A DNA stretch of 21,819 bases, taken from NCBI GenBank assembly GCA_036393335.1, contig DASWHD010000008.1, positions 1 through 21,819 of the forward strand. The letters run 5' to 3'. Below, in pieces: positions 6,958 to 13,306 of the stretch; position 1 is the first letter of the stretch; the number at the start of each line of letters is the position of its first letter. The position numbers and the translations under genes were made by a program. The DNA is from DASWHD01 sp036393335. GTDB lineage: Bacteria; CG2-30-53-67; CG2-30-70-394. The notes under the pieces are model-generated. The model did not search any database. It saw only the letters and a list, made by a program, of their open reading frames with translations, and had not been told where the DNA came from.

Positions 6958-8918
6958 ATGGCTGAGCCCCTCCGCATCCCACCCAGCTTCCCCCCGCACA
7001 TCGCCGCCCTGCTGCGGGAACGGTGCAAGACCCAGGCCGAGGTGGACGACTTCATCCAGCTCATGATGCGCCACGACATTGACCCCCATCCCCATTTCGG
7101 GGGGCTCTCTCCAGCCCACTTCACGCAGCTCTTAGAGGCGCGGTGGGGAGAGGACGACACGGTGCAGCTCGCCACCGACCTGTCCGTGGAGATCGTGGAG
7201 CAGACACCCCTCCTCCACAACGCCCGCTGCCTTCTGCAGGCCGTGGACAAGGCATATGAGATCCAGGCCACCACCGCCGACAACCTCAACCGCCGCTTCG
7301 TTGCCACCATGGTGGAGCGAATGGTCTTGCCAAGGGGTTCGTGGAGCGGCTCCACACCTACAACAAGGTGGTGAACGAGGCGGATGTCCCGCCGCTCCAC
7401 ACCCTGCGCGTCTTGCTCGAATTGGGTGGGCTCTTGATGCGGCGCGGTCGACGCTTCCGTCTCACCGGTCGCGGCGAGGAAGTGGTGTTGAAGGGCGAGT
7501 GGCCCTGGCTCTTCGCCCACCTCTTCCAGGTCCACTTCCAGCATTTCAACCTCGCCTACCTGGACGGCTTACCCGACTACAGCCTCTTCCAGCAGACCAT
7601 CGCCACCTTGCTCTACCGTCTGGCGGAGGAGCCACCACGGTGGGCCGCCGCCGTGGAGTATGGGGAGGACCTGTTGCTGCCGGCGATCCGCAATGAGGTC
7701 GCCGAGCCCCACCTCGGGTGGCTCCTCACCAGCCGCCTTCTGGAACCGCTGCACGACTTCGGCCTGGTGGAGGTGCGTCCCGTGCCGGGGGAGGAGGCGC
7801 GGCCCTTCCCGCGGAGGGAGTACCACAAGACCCCCCTGCTGAACGCCTTCCTCCACTTTCAGCTCCGCGACCCCGGCCCGCCAGAAGAGCTGCCCCCCTT
7901 CCTGGCCAAGGTCGGCCGCAACGACCCCTGTCCGTGCGGGAGCGGCACGAAGTACAAAAAGTGCTGCGGCCAGCCCAGCAAGCGCGCCACGCCAGAGCCC
8001 GCGGCCCTGCCCCCTCTCCCCGACCGCCGAGCCATGGAGCGGACCAGCGCCGCCATCGCCCGCGCCCTCGCGGAGCAGGAGTTCCAGGATCTCGACGAGG
8101 CCAATGCCTACCTTCAGGGGCTCCTCGGCCCCGGCGGGAAGGTGCCGGAGACGGCGCCTCGCACCTCCCTGGAGGCGGCCCAGGAGCTGATCTACGACAC
8201 CTTCGCGGACACCACCTCCGCAGAGCGCCGCGCCATCGCCCGCCAGGCCCTGGATCTCTCCCCCGATTGCGCCGACGCCTACTGCGTACTGGCAGAGGAG
8301 GCCGACACCCTCGCCGAGGCACGGCAGCACTACGCCGAGGGGGTCGCCGCCGGCGAGCGCGCCCTGGGGAAGGAGGCCTTCGCGGAGCACGCCGGCGAGT
8401 TCTGGGGACGGCTGGAGACCCGCCCCTACATGCGTGCCCGCCAGGGGCTCGCCGACTGCCTGCGGGCCGAGGGCCTGCTCCCCGAGGCCATCGCCCACTA
8501 CCGGGAGCTGTTGCGCCTCAACCCCAACGACAACCAAGGGGTCCGCGACCCCCTCCTCGCCTGTCTATTGGAGACCCAGGATGCAACAGGGGCCGGGGAG
8601 ATCCTCGAGCACTACGCGGAGGATTGGGCAGCGGGCTGGCGCTACGGCCGTGCCCTCCACGCCTTTGTGGAACGCGGCGGCGACGAGGCGAGCCGCTCCC
8701 TCCTCGCAGAGGCGCGGCGCTACAACGACTACCTCCACCCCTACCTGCTGGCGACCGAGCCCCTGCCGCCATCGCCCCCCCACTACGGCCTGGGGAGCCC
8801 CGAGGAGGCGGTGGTCTTCGCCGCGGAGCAGATGATGGCGTGGCGTGCGATCCCCGGCGCCCTGGCGTGGCTCGCCCGGGCGGTCAAGCGCCATCCCCAC
8901 GCGACTCCTGGCTCCTGA
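6958..8918 (+). pseudogene. SEC-C/TPR-like protein gene with a frameshift near 7325-7332
   Basis: Two adjoining frames make one protein of about 650 residues. The first (from ATG 6958, starting MAEPLRIPPSFPPHIAALL) reads to about ATMVERMV at 7326. The second continues as AKGFVERLHTYNKVVNEADV in the frame one base back, through to TGA 8918. Inserting one G (GTC TTG GCC AAG GGG) would restore a continuous reading, so a one-base deletion or a sequencing error is likely. The middle holds a SEC-C zinc-binding motif, VGRNDPCPCGSGTKYKKCCG (about 7912-7971). The C-terminal third is alpha-helical with TPR-like stretches such as PEAIAHYRELLRLNPND. The SEC-C motif is best known at the C-terminus of SecA and YecA, where it binds metal and ribosomes or SecB; here the role is unknown. 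The selenoprotein gene begins 20 bases downstream, suggesting an operon. Confidence 0.75.
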
Positions 8919-8938
8919 CCCCTGGCCCTTGCCGGTCC

Positions 8939-9697
8939 ATGCCCCCGATCGCCGACCTGCCCCTGTGGCTGCGCACCACCCTGCGGCTCTACCGCTGGCG
9001 GTGCCTGGACCCGGTGCCGTACGCGCCCCTGCGCAAACCCCTCGACCAGTGCCGCGTCGCCCTGGTCTCCACCGGCGGGCTGGTGGCGCCGGGCCAGGCG
9101 CCGTTCGACAAGACGGTGAAGGGCGGCGACTTCTCCTACCGGGTGATCCCCGCCGACACCCCCGTGCAGGCGCTGATCGAGACCCACCGCAGCGAGGCCT
9201 TCGATCCGCGCGGTATCGCCGCCGACCGCAACCTCGCCTTGCCCCTCGACCGCCTCCACGAGCTGGCCGTGGCCGGGACGATCGGCGCGGTCGCTCCGCG
9301 CCACATGTCCTTCATGGGCTCGATCACCGCCCCCAACCGGCTCATCAAGCACAGCGCGCCGGAGGCTGCCACCCTGCTGGTGGAGGACCAGGTCGACATC
9401 GCCCTGCTGGTGCCGGTCTGACCCTTCTGCCATCAGACGGTCGGTCTGATCCAAGCCGAAATCGAGCGCCGCGGCATCACCACCGCCTCCCTCACCACCC
9501 TGCCGGAGATCACCGCCAAGGTGCGCCCGCCCCGCGCCCTGGCCCTCCCCTACCCCCTCGGCTACCCCCTCGGCGCCCCGGACGACCCGCTCCTCCAGCG
9601 GGCGATCCTCGCCCAGCTCCTCCACCTCTGTACCGTCGCGGCCCCCACCCTCGCCGACTACATCCCTCAGCAGGCCGCCGATAGCAGAGCGGTCTAA
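8939..9697 (+). CDS. GrdB/PrdB-like selenoprotein with in-frame TGA (selenocysteine 161)
   Basis: Reading through TGA 9419-9421 gives 252 residues. The part before the TGA (starting MPPIADLPLWLRTTLRLYRW, with RVALVSTGGLVAPGQAPFD, GGDFSYRVIP, THRSEAFDP and GAVAPRHMSFMG) resembles selenoprotein B of glycine/sarcosine/betaine and D-proline reductases. The TGA lies in LLVPV-U-PFCHQTVGLIQAE, a U-x-x-C redox motif at residues 161-164. After it the frame stays open for 91 more codons with family-like sequence: ITAKVRPPRALALPYPLG, then GYPLGAPDDPLLQRAIL. A stem-loop follows the TGA at SECIS distance. Classic GrdB and PrdB are subunits of clostridial reductases. The proteobacterial relatives are short stand-alone proteins whose substrate is not known, so a thiol/selenol redox role is inference. 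The gene follows the SEC-C gene by 20 bases. Decoding needs selA, selB, selC and selD elsewhere in the genome. Confidence 0.9.
9432..9450 (+). promoter_or_regulatory. Bacterial SECIS-like stem-loop
   Basis: ATCAGAC (9432-9438) and GTCTGAT (9444-9450) form a perfect 7-bp stem around the five-base loop GGTCG. The loop starts 18 bases after the last base of the TGA, within the distance known for bacterial SECIS elements, and has the G residues in the loop that SelB recognition needs. It lies in coding sequence, as bacterial SECIS elements do. Confidence 0.8.
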
Positions 9698-9772
9698 GCC
9701 AACCGGCCTCGCGGCGTTCACCAAACAAGGTTCCAACGAATTCAGAGGGGGCACCCGGAAAACCAGTGGCCA

Positions 9773-9810
9773 ACTTTGAGGGAACGGAGCGCCGCAGATA
9801 GTCTCAAAGT
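9773..9810 (+). promoter_or_regulatory. Inverted repeat upstream of the MazE-like gene, possible operator
   Basis: ACTTTGAG (9773-9780) and CTCAAAGT (9803-9810) are perfect inverted copies 22 bases apart. They end 22 bases before the ATG of the antitoxin remnant. TA operons usually repress themselves through such palindromes, so an operator is plausible, but no promoter boxes could be fixed. Confidence 0.35.
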
Positions 9811-9832
9811 GGAGTACACGTGGAGACCTCTG

Positions 9833-10000
9833 ATGCAGAAGAAACTCACCATCACCATCGAATCGCTCGTGCGTGCCCATGTCGTGGCGGAGTCCCTGGC
9901 GGAGACGTATCGCGCGATGGGTGCCGATGACGACCGCGAGACGGAGGCCGAGGAGTGGGCCGACGAAACCTTCGGGGACGTTCAAGATGAAGCGCGGTGA
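9833..10000 (+). pseudogene. MazE-like antitoxin with internal deletion
   Basis: The frame from ATG 9833 encodes 55 residues. It starts MQKKLTITI and jumps at once to ESLVRAHVVAESLAETYRAM, ending EEWADETFGDVQDEAR. Antitoxins of this family normally have about 20 more residues (the VYxGLH...GRxxISRFI DNA-binding segment) between these blocks, and here that stretch is absent. The C-terminal toxin-binding part looks normal. A weak GGAG lies before the start. It overlaps the start of the MazF-like remnant by 14 bases, the usual coupled TA layout. It is probably no longer a DNA-binding antitoxin. The family assignment is from memory of related sequences. Confidence 0.6.
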
Positions 10001-10370
10001 CATCTGCTGGATCAACGCCACCAACACTGTCGGCGGTGAGATCCAGAAACGGCGCCTCCCATCATCTCCCCTGTGGGCGGAAATCTACCGTGGAGTGGTG
10101 GTACGGACATGTGCGTGCAGATGGCGCTCTGCTGTGACGACGACCACGCTATCTGCTTTGGGCGATATGGGATCGGCCGCCGAAACTCGGAGGAAGAAAT
10201 CCGAATGGCGGCGAGGCCGTGGCGAAAGAAGCACGGCTCGTAAGGCGACTGGCTGCACGGTAGTATGGCCGAGTGCCGGAGACGTCTACACTTCATCGAC
10301 GTTGGCGAAGGCCAGTGGCAGATGTCGCCCAACAACAGCATCCGGCGGATCCGCTGGCCGCCGCCGCTGA
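9987..10370 (+). pseudogene. MazF-like toxin remnant
   Basis: The ATG at 9987, inside the end of the antitoxin, begins MKRGDICWINATNTVGGEIQ and then KRR, which is the start of MazF/PemK-type endoribonucleases (MKRGDIWWV...VGGEIQK). Beyond about 10058 the similarity stops. The expected PAVIVSND and PLTS blocks are absent, and the remaining frame to 10370 is arginine/serine/threonine-rich, as expected for chance coding in GC-rich DNA. The gene is therefore 3'-truncated or scrambled after about 24 codons. Functional toxin is not expected. The following bases to 10413 contain no recognisable gene. Confidence 0.6.
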
Positions 10371-10413
10371 CCAGGACGGTAGGCCACTAAACGCCCGGTG
10401 GTATGGTTGCTGA

Positions 10414-10650
10414 ATGCCCACGATATTGAGGAAAGGGGCGTATCGGTTTTTCTTTTACGCAGGTGATCGCGAAGAGCCCATCCATGTGCACATCGAACGC
10501 GACGACAAAGTTGCCAAGTTCTGGCTGGAGCCGATACGGCTGCAAACAAGCGGTGGGTTCTCCCGGGCCGAGATTGGCCGGATTCAACGAATGGTCCAAA
10601 CCCACGCGGAGAAGCTGAAGGAGGCGTGGAATGCGTATTTCAACGATTGA
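10414..10650 (+). CDS. DUF4160 protein
   Basis: This is a 78-residue protein beginning MPTILRKGAYRFFFYAGDRE, with EEPIHVHIERDDKVAKFWLE, a pattern of the DUF4160 family (R-F-x-F-x-S/A-x-D/G, then P-x-H-V-H). The C-terminal half is helical (FSRAEIGRIQRMVQTHAEKL). The gene overlaps the DUF2442 gene by 20 bases. DUF4160 and DUF2442 genes are regularly paired and are suspected to form TA-like modules; the biochemical activity is not known to me. The length is normal and the frame is undamaged, in contrast with its neighbours. Confidence 0.85.
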   Translation: MPTILRKGAYRFFFYAGDREEPIHVHIERDDKVAKFWLEPIRLQTSGGFSRAEIGRIQRMVQTHAEKLKEAWNAYFND

Positions 10651-10978
10651 AGTGGACGTCCCAGTTGCCGTAAGTGTCACGGTGACTACGAATACGCTCA
10701 GTGCCGATTTGAGCGACGGCCGAACGATTTCCGTACCTCTCGCCTGGTTTCCAAGGCTCCTACACGCAACGCGGAAGGAACGGGATAACTGGCGACTGAT
10801 CGGAAAGGGGTATGGCATCCATTGGGAGGACCTCGACGAAGACATCAGTGTGGAAAACCTGCTTCTTGGACAGGCATCCGGCGAAAGCCAGGCATCTCTT
10901 GAGAAGTGGCTGTCAGCGAGAAGGCGTCGCCTAACCAAGCGTTCAAGCGAACGCCGTAAGACACGCCACGCCGGTTAG
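10631..10978 (+). CDS. DUF2442 protein
   Basis: This 115-residue protein begins MRISTIEVDVPVAVSVTVTT. It contains LSADLSDGRTISVPLAWFPR and NWRLIGKGYGIHWEDLDEDI, the typical DUF2442 core ending with a short helix (SVENLLLG). A strong AAGGAGG lies six bases before the ATG, inside the DUF4160 gene, so the pair is translationally coupled. The last 15 or so residues (RLTKRSSERRKTRHAG) are basic, and their codons lie within an inverted repeat (10926-10984) that resembles an integron recombination site. The C-terminal tail may therefore be an accident of that element. Confidence 0.85.
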   Translation: MRISTIEVDVPVAVSVTVTTNTLSADLSDGRTISVPLAWFPRLLHATRKERDNWRLIGKGYGIHWEDLDEDISVENLLLGQASGESQASLEKWLSARRRRLTKRSSERRKTRHAG

Positions 10979-10984
10979 CGCGAC
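10926..10984 (+). repeat. 59-bp attC-like inverted repeat at the end of the DUF2442 gene
   Basis: The left end GTCGCCTAACC (10926-10936) pairs with the right end GGTTAG-C-GCGAC (10973-10984), 11 bp with one bulged base. The left part contains GCCTAAC and then CAAGCGTTCAAGCG, which is like the R''/L'' part of integron attC sites. The inner GCGTTC/GAACGC makes a second hairpin. The right heptamer is GTTAGCG rather than the usual GTTRRRY, and no integrase is in the window. It could be a decayed attC or a chance palindrome. Confidence 0.35.
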
Positions 10985-11078
10985 CTTGGCCGACGCCCAC
11001 CACCTGACATGTCGCCCTACCCGTCCACGGTGAACACCGGCTGATCCTCAGTCCGTGCACGTCGAAGGAACCTGATCC

Positions 11079-11288
11079 ATGCTGCAGACCATCGAGGTCG
11101 AGATCGACGCCAGTGGCCGCGTTCATCCTCTGGAGCCACTGTCACGGCTGCCCGCAGGTCGCGCGCTGCTGATACTGCTGACGCCAGCCGGCGACGAGAC
11201 CGCACTGCTGGCCGAGGCGGCACTGGCGGAAGACTGGCTGAAACCCGAGGAGGATGCGGCATGGGCGCATTTGCAGCCGGACAAGTAG
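11079..11288 (+). CDS. Putative antitoxin of the PemK-like toxin
   Basis: This 69-residue protein begins MLQTIEVEIDASGRVHPLEP, has LPAGRALLILLTPAG in the middle and ends AEDWLKPEEDAAWAHLQPDK. The short beta-rich N-terminus followed by an acidic tryptophan-bearing tail (LAEDWLKPEEDAAW) is the common design of small antitoxins paired with MazF/PemK toxins. AAGGAA lies nine bases before the ATG. Its last 28 bases overlap the toxin start, and GAGGAGG inside this gene serves as the toxin's ribosome binding site. Antitoxin function is inferred from this linkage and general shape. Confidence 0.75.
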   Translation: MLQTIEVEIDASGRVHPLEPLSRLPAGRALLILLTPAGDETALLAEAALAEDWLKPEEDAAWAHLQPDK

Positions 11289-11608
11289 TCCTCCTGCCCT
11301 TTCCGTTTTCCGACCTGAGTCGCAGCAAGTTCCGTCCCGCCCTGCTGCTAGCCGACGCAGGGCGCGGTGACTGGATCGCGTGCCAGATCACCAGCAACCC
11401 CTTCGCCGACACGCGCGCCGGCGAGATCACCGACGCCGACTTTGCCGTGGGCGGCCTGCAGCGCCTGAGCTATGCGCGTCCCGGCAAGCTGTTGACCGCC
11501 CATCAAGGTCTGTTCGCAGGCAATGCCGGCGCCGTGCAGACGGAACGTCTGGCAGCGGGGCGAGACGCAGTGGTCCACCTAATAACGGGACATGGCCAAT
11601 CGGGCTAG
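11261..11608 (+). CDS. PemK/MazF-like toxin (type II TA)
   Basis: This 115-residue protein begins MGAFAAGQVVLLPFPFSDLS followed by RSKFRPALLLADAGRGDWIA, then CQITSNPFADTRAGEITDAD, LQRLSYARPGKLLTAHQGLF and a final helix ERLAAGRDAVVHLI. This is the PemK/MazF fold of mRNA interferases: the F-P-F-S-D/T...R-P-A block, the CQITSNP strand and the S-Y-A-R-P-x-K-L strand. The gene is complete. It starts inside the antitoxin gene, behind GAGGAGG at seven bases' distance. It would cut mRNA or be held inactive by the upstream protein; this is family knowledge, not shown here. Confidence 0.85.
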   Translation: MGAFAAGQVVLLPFPFSDLSRSKFRPALLLADAGRGDWIACQITSNPFADTRAGEITDADFAVGGLQRLSYARPGKLLTAHQGLFAGNAGAVQTERLAAGRDAVVHLITGHGQSG

Positions 11609-11825
11609 TAGCAGGCCTCGGTTCCCTGCTGACTTCATGTTCCATCTCACCCGTGGCGAGTTCGAGGACTTGCGGCGCCAGTTCGGCACCGCAAGCCAGT
11701 GGGATGGTCGTCGCTACCCGCCCTATGCCCTCACCGAGCACGGCATGGCCATGCTCTCCAGCGTCTTGCCGGCGACTGGGCCATCCGCCCGGATCCTTGC
11801 CGCGAACCATCACGAGAGCGCGTGA
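11592..11825 (+). pseudogene. ORF6N-domain fragment
   Basis: About 60 codons from near 11601 read NRASSRPRFPADFMFHLTRG, EFEDLRRQFGTASQWDGRRY and PPYALTEHGMAMLSSVLPA. This is the second half of an ORF6N DNA-binding domain (R-F-P-x-D-F-M-F-x-L-T...Y-A-F/L-T-E-x-G-x-x-M-L-S-S-V-L), found in phage-related and anti-repressor proteins. The first half (usually ending in a lone-standing R-N-x-x-R-F-P) and everything after the SSVL helix are missing. It overlaps the end of the PemK-like gene by 17 bases in another frame. The ATG at 11592 is the best available start, but a functional product is unlikely. Confidence 0.6.
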
Positions 11826-11999
11826 GCTCCCGGAGGATGGCGGCCGGCCCGCAACTCCGAGCCCGCAGCCAGGCTTGCGGCCGGTCGAGGACGCCGGCGC
11901 GGCGACCCGGCGACAGGTGCGTTCCATCGGGTCCAGGAGGTTCGTGTCTTTCCCCTCCCGTGGCCTCGCGTCGGTTACCGGGTCGCCGGAGCTTGGTCG

Positions 12000-12233
12000 T
12001 CAGGCAGTTTCTTCGAGATCTCGGCGCCCCTCATAAATGAAATTCACGATCTCATCACGGCCGAGACCCAGAGGCTCTCCCGGCACATCGAGCGGTGACG
12101 TCGACGGCGACTCAGGACGCAGGACGAATACCTGCCCATCCTTACGCCGGATCTGCACGGATCCGGTGCGCGCCGCTTCTTCGAGCAGCGTTGCGAGCCG
12201 CTGGCGGGCTTCGGAGTACGTGTACACCTTCAT
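12000..12233 (-). CDS. Phd/YefM-like antitoxin
   Basis: This 77-residue protein begins MKVYTYSEARQRLATLLEEA with GSVQIRRKDGQVFVLRPE, the N-terminal DNA-binding fold of the Phd/YefM (prevent-host-death) family. The tail LGRDEIVNFIYEGRRDLEE is the toxin-binding helix. Its ATG shares one base with the TGA of the PIN-domain remnant upstream (TGATG), so the pair was one transcript. The toxin gene comes first here, whereas in most vapBC loci the antitoxin comes first. No ribosome binding site is clear, and coupling probably drives translation. It would have no intact partner, as the adjacent VapC is damaged. Confidence 0.8.
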   Translation of the reverse strand: MKVYTYSEARQRLATLLEEAARTGSVQIRRKDGQVFVLRPESPSTSPLDVPGEPLGLGRDEIVNFIYEGRRDLEETA

Positions 12234-12512
12234 CAGGGGACCTCCACGATATCGATCGCCAAGGATTCCGCCACCGCGAGGAGCCCACGGTCCAGTGACA
12301 TCACCGGGTAACCGGTTCCGCGAGAGCAGGCGAGGATGTAGGCATCGTACGCATAGATCCCAGCCGCGTCGGCAATGCGAATGGCTTCAACAAGATCCAC
12401 ATCCACGAACCGAACCGGGATCAACCGGTACACAGCCAGTGCGGCCTCCGCCTGCGCCACGGTCAACAGCCACGGCAACCAAGATCGAAGTGTCCACAAC
12501 GATCGCCAACAT
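12233..12512 (-). pseudogene. VapC-like PIN toxin with internal deletion and frameshift
   Basis: From ATG 12512 the minus strand reads MLAIVVDTSILVAVAV, the first strand of a PIN domain with its catalytic Asp (VVDTS). The C-terminal part, in another frame, reads VAQAEAALAVYRLIPVRFVD, VDLVEAIRIADAAGIYAYDA, YILACSRGTGYPVMSLDRGL and ends DIVEVP. It includes the second acidic cluster (YAYDAY) and the S-L-D motif. About 40 residues normally between these blocks, with the conserved Glu (E-x-G-N), are missing, and the join shifts the frame. The ribonuclease should be inactive. Normal members of this family are about 130 residues; here only about 90 codons remain. Confidence 0.65.
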
Positions 12513-12602
12513 GGCGACATCGTACATCACCAGCGGCAATCACCGGCCCAATGAGGCGCTCCTCCACCGCGCGATCGTCGATCGCTTTTCCACCGGTCCA
12601 CC

Positions 12603-12689
12603 GCCGCACATGACCCAGCCGAGCTGGCGCAAGACTGGCGGCTTGCACGAGAGAAACCACCGCTGAATTCGGTCGCCCCGTTGGAGTAG
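12603..12689 (+). pseudogene. DUF4160 C-terminal fragment
   Basis: The plus strand reads AAHDPAELAQDWRLAREKPP and ends LNSVAPLE before TAG 12687-12689. This matches the C-terminal helix and tail of the second DUF4160 subfamily (AEL-x-x-DW-x-x-A-R...L-x-x-I/V-x-P-L-E). No upstream part of the domain is found in any frame, so only about 28 codons survive. It is five bases upstream of a DUF2442 remnant, keeping the usual DUF4160-DUF2442 order. Confidence 0.55.
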
Positions 12690-12694
12690 ACGCC

Positions 12695-12933
12695 ATGTTC
12701 TTGCACGGGACCGAAGCCAGCTACGTCCAGGACGACGTCGTGTGGCTCCGTTTCAATGGCGGCATGGTCGGCGAGGTCGACCTCTCCGCCGAGCTCGAAG
12801 GCCGGTCTTCGGTCCCCTGCGTGATCCGGAGCCATTCAAGGCATTCCACGTGGCTCACCACACCCTGTCGTGGAAAGACGGCGCGGATCTGGCCCCAGAA
12901 TTCCTCCACGAACAGGTGCGTGCCGCCACCTGA
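12695..12933 (+). pseudogene. DUF2442 gene with one-base frameshift near 12803
   Basis: From ATG 12695 the protein begins MFLHGTEASYVQDDVVWLRF and continues NGGMVGEVDLSAELEG, typical of DUF2442. In the next frame the domain goes on as PVFGPLRDPEPFKAFHVAHH, TLSWKDGADLAPEFLHEQ and VRAAT, with its own stop at 12933. Adding one C after GAAGGC would join the two halves into a normal protein of about 80 residues. A one-base deletion or a sequencing error explains it. Together with the fragment upstream this is a second DUF4160/DUF2442 module, only distantly similar to the intact one at 10414-10978. Confidence 0.65.
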
Positions 12934-13306
12934 CTACGCCCCCCCGTAACCCAGCGCCAGGTGCGCTCTTTGTTTTCAACGCAAAGAGGCGGAGGGAGCA
13001 TGCCTCTGTGAACGACAGGGTAATCTCCCTGCGTCGCTGCACCTCCGCGCCGACGCGTGCTCGGGAATGACCCCCAACCCTCCGGAAACCACACCCCCCT
13101 TCGCGACCTTCGCTGCTTCGCGAGAGGAACACCCCGAACCAGTTCGTTCCTTCTTCGCCCTTCCGGTTGACGTTCTCCGGCACGGGGAATAGGTTTGCCG
13201 CCAGACAAACAGGGGAGGCCATGGCCTCAGCAAACAGCCCGAAGAGACTGCATGTCAAACCGCATCGCCGCTAACACAAACTTGCAAGTACGCAGGACCG
13301 ACCCCG
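12934..13306. other. 373-base stretch with no supported gene
   Basis: Open frames exist on both strands, but none has a recognisable domain, and their composition (runs of Arg, Gly, Ser) is that of chance frames in GC-rich DNA. Near 12966 CTCTTTG and CAAAGAG (12986-range) form a small inverted repeat. Text such as TTCGCGACCTTCGCTGCTTC (13099 on) resembles common intergenic repeat sequence. The base composition drops sharply at about 13260, where the DUF4238 gene region begins. Confidence 0.5.

Noticed and set aside
7321..7341. Programmed -1 frameshift in the SEC-C gene.
   Set aside because: There is no X-XXY-YYZ slippery heptamer in the upstream frame and no strong stimulatory hairpin; an indel is simpler.
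6699..7544. Upstream extension of the tilS frame.
   Set aside because: It is antisense to the SEC-C gene and unlike TilS; the family starts at ATG 6698.
8939..9421. Selenoprotein gene as a complete 160-residue protein ending at TGA 9421.
   Set aside because: The frame after the TGA is open for 91 codons with family motifs and a SECIS-like hairpin, so termination there is the less likely reading.
10265..10390. A 41-codon frame (MAECRRRLHFIDVGEGQWQM...) after the MazF remnant.
   Set aside because: It has no recognisable domain and no ribosome binding site, and it lies in a decayed stretch; its wording is suggestive but not enough for a gene call.
12836..13258. Open frames on both strands in the gap before the DUF4238 gene.
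   Set aside because: Overlapping frames on several phases with low-complexity Arg/Gly/Ser composition and no domains; typical of chance frames in GC-rich DNA.
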